NCBI RefSeq assembly: GCF_000622895.1
Contig: NZ_AVCC01000027.1
Coordinates: forward strand, 1-38,543
Source: Herminiimonas sp. CN
Lineage (GTDB): Bacteria; Pseudomonadota; Gammaproteobacteria; Burkholderiales; Burkholderiaceae_D
Length of the DNA: 38,543 bases
Reading direction: 5' to 3'
The notes below the pieces were generated by a model. That model made no database searches, was not told the DNA's origin, and saw nothing but the letters and a program-made list of their open reading frames with translations. Below are positions 33,629 to 38,543 of the stretch, one piece after another (within the stretch, counting starts at the first letter, position 1; each line of letters starts with the position of its first letter). Position numbers and translations under genes: made by a program.

Positions 33629-34378
33629 TTATTTCGCAGACGCAGCCAGCCACTTCTTGACCAGCCGGTCGTAGCTGCCGTCCAGCTTGGATTTTTTCAG
33701 CGCCACATTCAGGGCCTGGGTCAGCTCGGGGGTGTCCTTGCGCACGGCCAGGCCGTATAGTTCGATGCTGACCTGCTTGTCGATCACTTTCACGCCGGGG
33801 CGGGCCTTGGCATATTGCAATGCGGCCGGCTTGCCGGTGACTGCGGCATCGGCGCGTCCGATTTCAACCAGATTGAACATTTCCTGATTCTTTTCGACTT
33901 CCACCCGCTCGACCTGGGGGAAGAATTCCTTCAGGTAGCCGACCGATTTGGTGCCGACCTGCACCGCGACTTTCTTGCCTACCATGTCGGCCGGCTTCTG
34001 TATGGTGGTGTTGCCACTCCTGACTACCATCACCAGGCCGCCCGGGTAATACGGGTCGGTGAAGTCGACCACCTTGCGCCGGTCTTCCGTGATGTAGATC
34101 GCCGAAGCGGCGACGTCGAAGCGTTTCGACACCAGCCCCGGAATCAGGCCCTTGAAGTCGATGTCGGTCCATTCGACCTTCTTGCCCATGGTTTTGGCCA
34201 GGGTCTCGACCAGTTCGACGTCGAAGCCGGTGCGTTTGCCGTCCTTGGAGAACTCGAAGGGCGGGAAAGTGGCATCGGTTGCGACCCGGATGACGCCTGC
34301 GGATTGGGCCTTTGCCAGCATCGGCATGACGAAACCGGCGGCGGCCAGCAGTGCGATGAAAAAACGACGGTGATTCAT
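33629..34378 (-). CDS. Periplasmic amino acid-binding protein of the ABC transporter
   Basis: A 249-residue family 3 solute-binding protein. The signal peptide ends MLAKAQ near residue 25, and the mature start is GVIRVATDATFPPFEFSKDGKRTGFDVELVETLAK, the family signature. FDVAASAIYITEDRRKVVDFTDPYY is the second conserved stretch. An excellent AAAGGAG site precedes the ATG. The ligand cannot be named; the hutG and hutD neighbours suggest histidine, urocanate or formimidoyl-glutamate. Confidence 0.95.
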   Translation of the reverse strand: MNHRRFFIALLAAAGFVMPMLAKAQSAGVIRVATDATFPPFEFSKDGKRTGFDVELVETLAKTMGKKVEWTDIDFKGLIPGLVSKRFDVAASAIYITEDRRKVVDFTDPYYPGGLVMVVRSGNTTIQKPADMVGKKVAVQVGTKSVGYLKEFFPQVERVEVEKNQEMFNLVEIGRADAAVTGKPAALQYAKARPGVKVIDKQVSIELYGLAVRKDTPELTQALNVALKKSKLDGSYDRLVKKWLAASAK

Positions 34379-34453
34379 TTTGTCTCCTTTGGAAATTTAT
34401 TTAGAAAATTAAATGCCGGTGTTTGGATGATGCGTAACTCAGTACAGTTCAGT

Positions 34454-35248
34454 TCAATACAGTTTCAGGCGCTCGCTGATTGCGAACGCAGCCTTGACCG
34501 TCAGCGCAATCAATACCTGTTGCCGGCCTTCGGCCCGGATGGCGGGCGACATCAGGGAAATGGCGCCTACCAATTGATGCGACTTGTCGAAAATGGGTGC
34601 GCCGACGCCCCACACCCCCATGTCCACTTCGCCCTCGCTCACCGCATACCCCTGCGCCCGTATCTGCGCCAATTCGTCGCGCAGGCACTGCTCTTCCCTG
34701 GCTTGATCCGGCAGCGAAGCGGCAATCACCGCATCCGCCGCCAGTGCCGGCAAATGCGCCAGCAGGGACTTGGCGGAAGCGCCGCGCAGCAGCGGATGCG
34801 AGCGCCCCTTGGAAAACGAGCAGCGCAAGGATTGCTGGCTTTCCACCATGTCCAGGCACATCACCTGGTTGTTGACGGCCACCATCAGGCCCACGCTTTC
34901 GCCGCATTTCGCCGCCAGCTTTTCCATTTCGGCGCGCGCGTTGCCCACCAGGTAGGAGGTGTGGTCAAAGCCCCAGGCCAGTTGCACGCTGAGCGGACCC
35001 GGCGCGTACAGATTGTCCTGCTCCTGCACCAGGCCCCATTTCTTGAGCGGCAGCAAATGGCGGTATAGCGTGCTTTGAGGCAACCCCGTCGCTTCCCGGA
35101 GCTGCTTTACGGTGACCGGCTTGCCGTGCCTGGCAATGATCGACAGCACCATCAGCGGCCGTTCGCTGATGGCGGTGGCCGCATCCGGTTTCTCGCGATC
35201 TGGTGGAATGATTTTTTGCATGGGCTTATGATCAGGCTCAATTCTCAT
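34454..35248 (-). CDS. IclR-family transcriptional regulator
   Basis: A 264-residue regulator. The N-terminal winged helix (about 30-85) has KPVTVKQLREATGLPQSTLYRHLLPLKKWGLV, and the C-terminal effector domain includes GESVGLMVAVNNQVMCLDMVES and GYAVSEGEVDMGVWGVGAPIFD. It lies 75 bp upstream of the binding-protein gene on the same strand and probably controls the transporter-hutGD unit, responding to its substrate (inference). ATG 35221 is an alternative start. A 21-bp palindrome lies just upstream. Confidence 0.93.
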   Translation of the reverse strand: MRIEPDHKPMQKIIPPDREKPDAATAISERPLMVLSIIARHGKPVTVKQLREATGLPQSTLYRHLLPLKKWGLVQEQDNLYAPGPLSVQLAWGFDHTSYLVGNARAEMEKLAAKCGESVGLMVAVNNQVMCLDMVESQQSLRCSFSKGRSHPLLRGASAKSLLAHLPALAADAVIAASLPDQAREEQCLRDELAQIRAQGYAVSEGEVDMGVWGVGAPIFDKSHQLVGAISLMSPAIRAEGRQQVLIALTVKAAFAISERLKLY

Positions 35249-35260
35249 AGCTGCAAATTA

Positions 35261-35285
35261 AATTCCCGTTTAGCGGGAATTTTTT
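35261..35285. terminator. Palindrome AATTCCCG-N5-CGGGAATT: terminator or IclR operator
   Basis: A perfect 8-bp inverted repeat (35261-35268 and 35274-35281), followed by T's on the plus strand and TTTAATTT beyond the stem on the minus strand. It lies 13 bp before the iclR start and 170 bp after the Mg ATPase stop. It may end the ATPase transcript on the minus strand, or be the autoregulatory operator of the IclR protein. The rest of the gap 35286-35454 shows nothing recognisable. Confidence 0.55.
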
Positions 35286-35454
35286 ATGAAAAATCGAGAT
35301 TCTGCCGTCATTTTTGCCGGCCGGAGCGTGCAGACTTGCGGATTCATGTTGCACGAGCAATAGCTGGGCCGGATGCGCAGCCCGGGCCGCGCATCCTTCG
35401 GTTCGTCTGGCGGATATCCGGGGCCAGCGGCGGGTCGCAGCGCGCGTCAGGCCG

Positions 35455-37974
35455 TCACGGGTGCGCCAGCCGGCGGTAAAAGCGCCGCTTGCCGAATTCC
35501 ACCATGGCCAGGTATGCCAGCGCCAGACCGGCCAGCACGAAGAAGAATTGCGGCGGCAGCGCGGTAAAGCCGAGGTAGGGCGCGGCCGGCGTAAACGGCA
35601 ACGCCATGGCGCAGGCCAGCACCCCCAGCGAGGTGGCGGTCAGCCAGGGATTGGGCCGGCTGCGCAGCGGATTGCGGCGGGTCCGGATGATGAAGATCAC
35701 CAGCACCTGGGTGGCAATCGATTCGACGAACCAGCCGGTGCGAAATAGCGCCGGATCGGCCTTGAACCAGTGCAGCAGCAGATAGAAGGTAAGGAAGTCG
35801 AACAGCGAACTGATCGGCCCGATGGTCAGCATGAAGTTGCGGATGAAGCCCATGTCCCAGCGCCGCGGGCGGGCCAGGTCTTCGGCATCCACATGATCGA
35901 GCGGCAGCGGGATTTCCGACACGTCGTAGAGCAGGTTGTTGAGCAGGATCTGCATCGGCAGCATCGGCAGGAACGGCAGGAACAGGGTCGCTGCCGCCAT
36001 GCTGAACATGTTGCCGAAGTTCGAGCTGGTGGCCATCATGATGTACTTCATCACGTTGCCGAAGGTGCGGCGGCCTTCCAGGATGCCGGCGTGCAGCACC
36101 ATCAGGTCCTGCTCCAGCAGGATCATGGAGGCGGCCTGACGCGCCACGTCGACCGCGCCGGCGACCGAGATGCCGATATCGGCGGTGTGCAGCGAGGGCG
36201 CGTCGTTGATGCCGTCGCCCAGGTAGCCGACCACATGGCCGCGGGCCTTGAGCGCCAGCAGGATGCGGTTTTTCTGGGCCGGATTGACGCGGCAGAACAG
36301 ATTGACGGCATCCACCCTGGCGCGCAGCGCATCGTCGTTCATGATCGCAATTTCGCTGCCGAGCAACACTCCGCTGACCGTCAGCTCCAGTTGCGCGCAG
36401 ACATGGCGCGTCACCAGCTCGTTGTCGCCGGTGACGATCTTGAGCGCCACGCCGCTGGCCTGCAGCGCCGCCAGCGCGGCCTTGGCACTGACTTTGGGCG
36501 GATCGAGGAAGGCCGCAAAGCCGGCAAACACCAGCTCGGTTTCGTCGGTCACCACCGCGTGCGGATGGTCGGCCGCCACCGCGCGCCAGGCGATGCCGAG
36601 CACCCGGAAGCCCTCTTGTCCCAGGCCATCGTAGCTGGTCTGGAGGCGGCTCCGCGCCGCGTCGTCCAGCGCGCTGCAGACGCCGGCCTCGGCCTCGTAT
36701 TGGGTGCACAGGCGCAGGATGTCCTCCGGCGCGCCCTTGACCGCCAGCAGGCGCAGCTCGGCGTTCTGCACCAGCACCGAGACCCGGCGGCGCTCGAAAT
36801 CGAACGGAACTTCATCGATTTTTTGCCAGCCCGAGACATCGACTTCGGCGTGCTGCAATATCGCGTCGTCGAGCGGGCTTTTCAGGCCGGTCTCGAAAAA
36901 ACTGTTGAGGTACGCCAGCTGCAGCACGCGTTCGCTATCCCGGCCCTGCGCATCGACGTGGCGCTCCAGCTGGATGCGCGCTTCGGTCAGGGTGCCGGTC
37001 TTGTCGGTGCAGAACACGTCCATCGCCCCCATGTCCTGGATCGCCGACGGCCGCTTGATGATCACCTTGCAGGCCGCCATGCGCATGGCGCCGCGCGCCA
37101 GCGTCACCGACACCACCATCGGCAGCAGCTCCGGCGTCAGGCCGACCGCCAGCGCCACCGCGAACAGGAACGATTGCAGCAGGGGGCGCGCGAACGCCAC
37201 GTTCACCAGCAGCGTAAACAGCACCAGCAGCACGGTCAGGCGCATGATCAGCAGGCCGAAATGGCGCGTGCCCTGCTCGAACGCGGTGCGCGGCGCCGGC
37301 TGCGCCAGGCTGTGGGCGATCTGTCCCAGCGCGGTGGCGCTGCCGGTCAGGCCGACCAGCGCCCGGGCCGAACCGCTCACCACCGAGCTGCCCATGAAGA
37401 CCTGATTGGGAGATTCGGCATCGATGGGCCGGGGTGCGGCATGGACCGGGTTTGCGGTCACTGCCGCAATCGATTTTTCCACCGGATACGGCTCGCCGGT
37501 GAGCTGGGCCTGGTTGACGAAGAAATCCTGCGCCTGCAGCAGTTCGGCGTCGGCCGGAATCAGGTTGCCGGCCGACAGCAGCACCACATCGCCCGGCACC
37601 AGCGCAGCCACCGGCACCTGGCAGGGCTGGCCGTCGCGCAGCACGCTGGCGCTGACGGCGACCTGTTCGGCCAGTTTTTGCGCGGTTTGTCCGGAACGGT
37701 ATTCCTGCACGAAATCCAGCGTCACGCTCATCAGCACGATTGCGCCGATGATGGCAGAGCCGCTGGCGTCGCCGGTCAGCGCGGAAATGCCGCTGGCCGC
37801 CAGCAGGATCAATACCAGCGGATTGCGAAAGTGTGCGAGGAATTGCAGCGCCAAAGCGCGCTGGGGCGTCGGCCGGAGCAGATTCGGGCCGTAGTGCAGC
37901 AACCGGGCCGCAGCTTCGGCGCCGCTGAGGCCGTTGGATATGCTGGAGGCATCGGGGGGGGCTGTTTTCATCAT
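35455..37974 (-). CDS. mgtA: Magnesium-translocating P-type ATPase (MgtA/MgtB type)
   Basis: An 839-residue P3B-type ATPase importing Mg2+. The phosphorylated aspartate is D324 in VFCTDKTGTLTEARI; TGEPYPVEKS is the actuator loop, VKGAPEDIL the nucleotide site and GYLGDGINDAPSLHTADIGISV the hinge. About ten membrane segments are present, and the length is normal for the family. The frame is open to ATG 38076, giving 34 more residues of unusual composition; the double ATG at 37974/37971 is preferred but not proven. A Crp/Fnr-type gene lies upstream on the same strand. Confidence 0.92.
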   Translation of the reverse strand: MMKTAPPDASSISNGLSGAEAAARLLHYGPNLLRPTPQRALALQFLAHFRNPLVLILLAASGISALTGDASGSAIIGAIVLMSVTLDFVQEYRSGQTAQKLAEQVAVSASVLRDGQPCQVPVAALVPGDVVLLSAGNLIPADAELLQAQDFFVNQAQLTGEPYPVEKSIAAVTANPVHAAPRPIDAESPNQVFMGSSVVSGSARALVGLTGSATALGQIAHSLAQPAPRTAFEQGTRHFGLLIMRLTVLLVLFTLLVNVAFARPLLQSFLFAVALAVGLTPELLPMVVSVTLARGAMRMAACKVIIKRPSAIQDMGAMDVFCTDKTGTLTEARIQLERHVDAQGRDSERVLQLAYLNSFFETGLKSPLDDAILQHAEVDVSGWQKIDEVPFDFERRRVSVLVQNAELRLLAVKGAPEDILRLCTQYEAEAGVCSALDDAARSRLQTSYDGLGQEGFRVLGIAWRAVAADHPHAVVTDETELVFAGFAAFLDPPKVSAKAALAALQASGVALKIVTGDNELVTRHVCAQLELTVSGVLLGSEIAIMNDDALRARVDAVNLFCRVNPAQKNRILLALKARGHVVGYLGDGINDAPSLHTADIGISVAGAVDVARQAASMILLEQDLMVLHAGILEGRRTFGNVMKYIMMATSSNFGNMFSMAAATLFLPFLPMLPMQILLNNLLYDVSEIPLPLDHVDAEDLARPRRWDMGFIRNFMLTIGPISSLFDFLTFYLLLHWFKADPALFRTGWFVESIATQVLVIFIIRTRRNPLRSRPNPWLTATSLGVLACAMALPFTPAAPYLGFTALPPQFFFVLAGLALAYLAMVEFGKRRFYRRLAHP

Positions 37975-38088
37975 TTGCTCGGCAGTTGCAACATGAGATG
38001 AAAATAGCCGGGATGGCGGCGGGCCGGCTTGCCTTTTGTCATGATCGCTGCGCGAAAGCGCGGCTTGTTGCCGCATGCGACTGCGGGA

Positions 38089-38543
38089 TTATGGCATTAC
38101 CGCCGACATCCGCTCGTGATCGAGGATCTTGATGCGCCGGCCTGACATCGCAATCAGGCCTTCGGCAGCCAGGTCGTGAAACAGCCGCGACAGGGTTTCC
38201 GGCGTCAGGCTCAGGCGCGAGGCGATCAGCGATTTCTTGGCGACCAGCTCGATATCGTCGCTGATCTCGCGCCGGCTCTGGCGCAGCAGATATTCCGCCA
38301 GGCGCTGCTTGGCGGTTTGCGAGTAGCCCTCGATATCGCGCACCAGGCTGTAAAACTGGCGCCCGACGCAGGTCATCAGCTCGCGCGAGAAGTCGAAATT
38401 CTGCGCCGCCACGCGCATGATCGCGTCGCGCTCGACATGCAGCAGCATCGAGTCAGCGGTGGTCTTGACCAGCGCGATATGCGGGCGGTCCAGCAGCATC
38501 TCGCCCAGGCCGAAACAGGTGTTCTGGCCCAGGATTTCCAGGA
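38089..38543 (-). CDS. Crp/Fnr-family regulator, cut by the window end
   Basis: The C-terminal part (about 150 residues) of a Crp/Fnr-type regulator; the frame runs off the right edge, so its start is missing. Visible are the end of the ligand barrel (TCFGLGEMLLDRPHIALVKTTADSMLLHV), the dimer helix and the winged helix with IASRLSLTPETLSRLFHDLAAEGLI, whose PETLSRL segment is the usual recognition helix. Whether it has FNR-type cysteines cannot be seen. It may control the downstream Mg ATPase. Confidence 0.88.
   Translation of the reverse strand, partial: LEILGQNTCFGLGEMLLDRPHIALVKTTADSMLLHVERDAIMRVAAQNFDFSRELMTCVGRQFYSLVRDIEGYSQTAKQRLAEYLLRQSRREISDDIELVAKKSLIASRLSLTPETLSRLFHDLAAEGLIAMSGRRIKILDHERMSAVMP

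Noticed and set aside
38000-38088. Mg2+-sensing leader for the P-type ATPase
   Set aside because: A GCGC-GAAA-GCGC hairpin exists but there is no terminator/antiterminator pair, and it may be coding if translation starts at 38076.

Overview
The window looks like chromosomal DNA of a betaproteobacterium, most likely of the Burkholderiales and probably Oxalobacteraceae-like. This is inferred from its high GC content, the neighbourhood metX-metW-ampG / EIIA-ptsH-ptsI / gshA-gshB / glnK-amtB / ubiK / comM, the gshA type and the UbiK-like BMFP protein. No rRNA, tRNA, CRISPR array, insertion sequence or phage gene was seen.

Layout. 1-2.2 kb: a chemoreceptor with a C-terminal zinc-binding CZB domain, preceded by 11-bp tandem repeats. 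2.4-4.0 kb: a BenE-type transporter with a small cupin. 4.2-7.2 kb: ampG, metW and metX as one minus-strand operon. 7.4-10 kb: an incomplete PTS (EIIA-Man, HPr, EI) ended by a clear terminator. 10-12.4 kb: gshA and gshB. 12.8-14.7 kb: glnK-amtB behind a probable sigma-54 promoter with an NtrC-like site. 14.9-20.3 kb: ubiK, a one-chain pyruvate carboxylase and comM on the plus strand.

20.4-25 kb is an accessory region: a Crp/Fnr-type regulator and an OprC/NosA-like copper receptor flanked by two paralogous DUF2946 genes whose -10 boxes lie so close to the ATG that leaderless mRNAs are expected. 25-29.1 kb holds a DMT exporter, a lipoprotein, a LysE-type exporter, a one-domain asparaginase-like protein, a YgjP-like metallopeptidase and small unknown proteins. 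29.3-30.5 kb is a HI0933/TIGR03862-type flavoprotein. 30.5-35.2 kb is an operon-like run iclR - polar amino acid ABC transporter - hutG - hutD, which suggests uptake and hydrolysis of a histidine-related substrate. 35.4-38.5 kb holds a Mg2+ P-type ATPase and the 3' part of a second Crp/Fnr-type regulator.

The most unusual signal is a family of eight dispersed AT-rich intergenic elements, all 69-72 bp long, with three blocks at fixed offsets: a palindrome ATACA-N6-TGTAT at the left end, a CGCAAT...TGCGG core starting about 26 bp in, and a right end GCATACTCC preceded in most copies by a small hairpin whose sequence differs between copies. They sit at the ends of transcription units. Most of the other unit ends in the window carry an ordinary hairpin instead.
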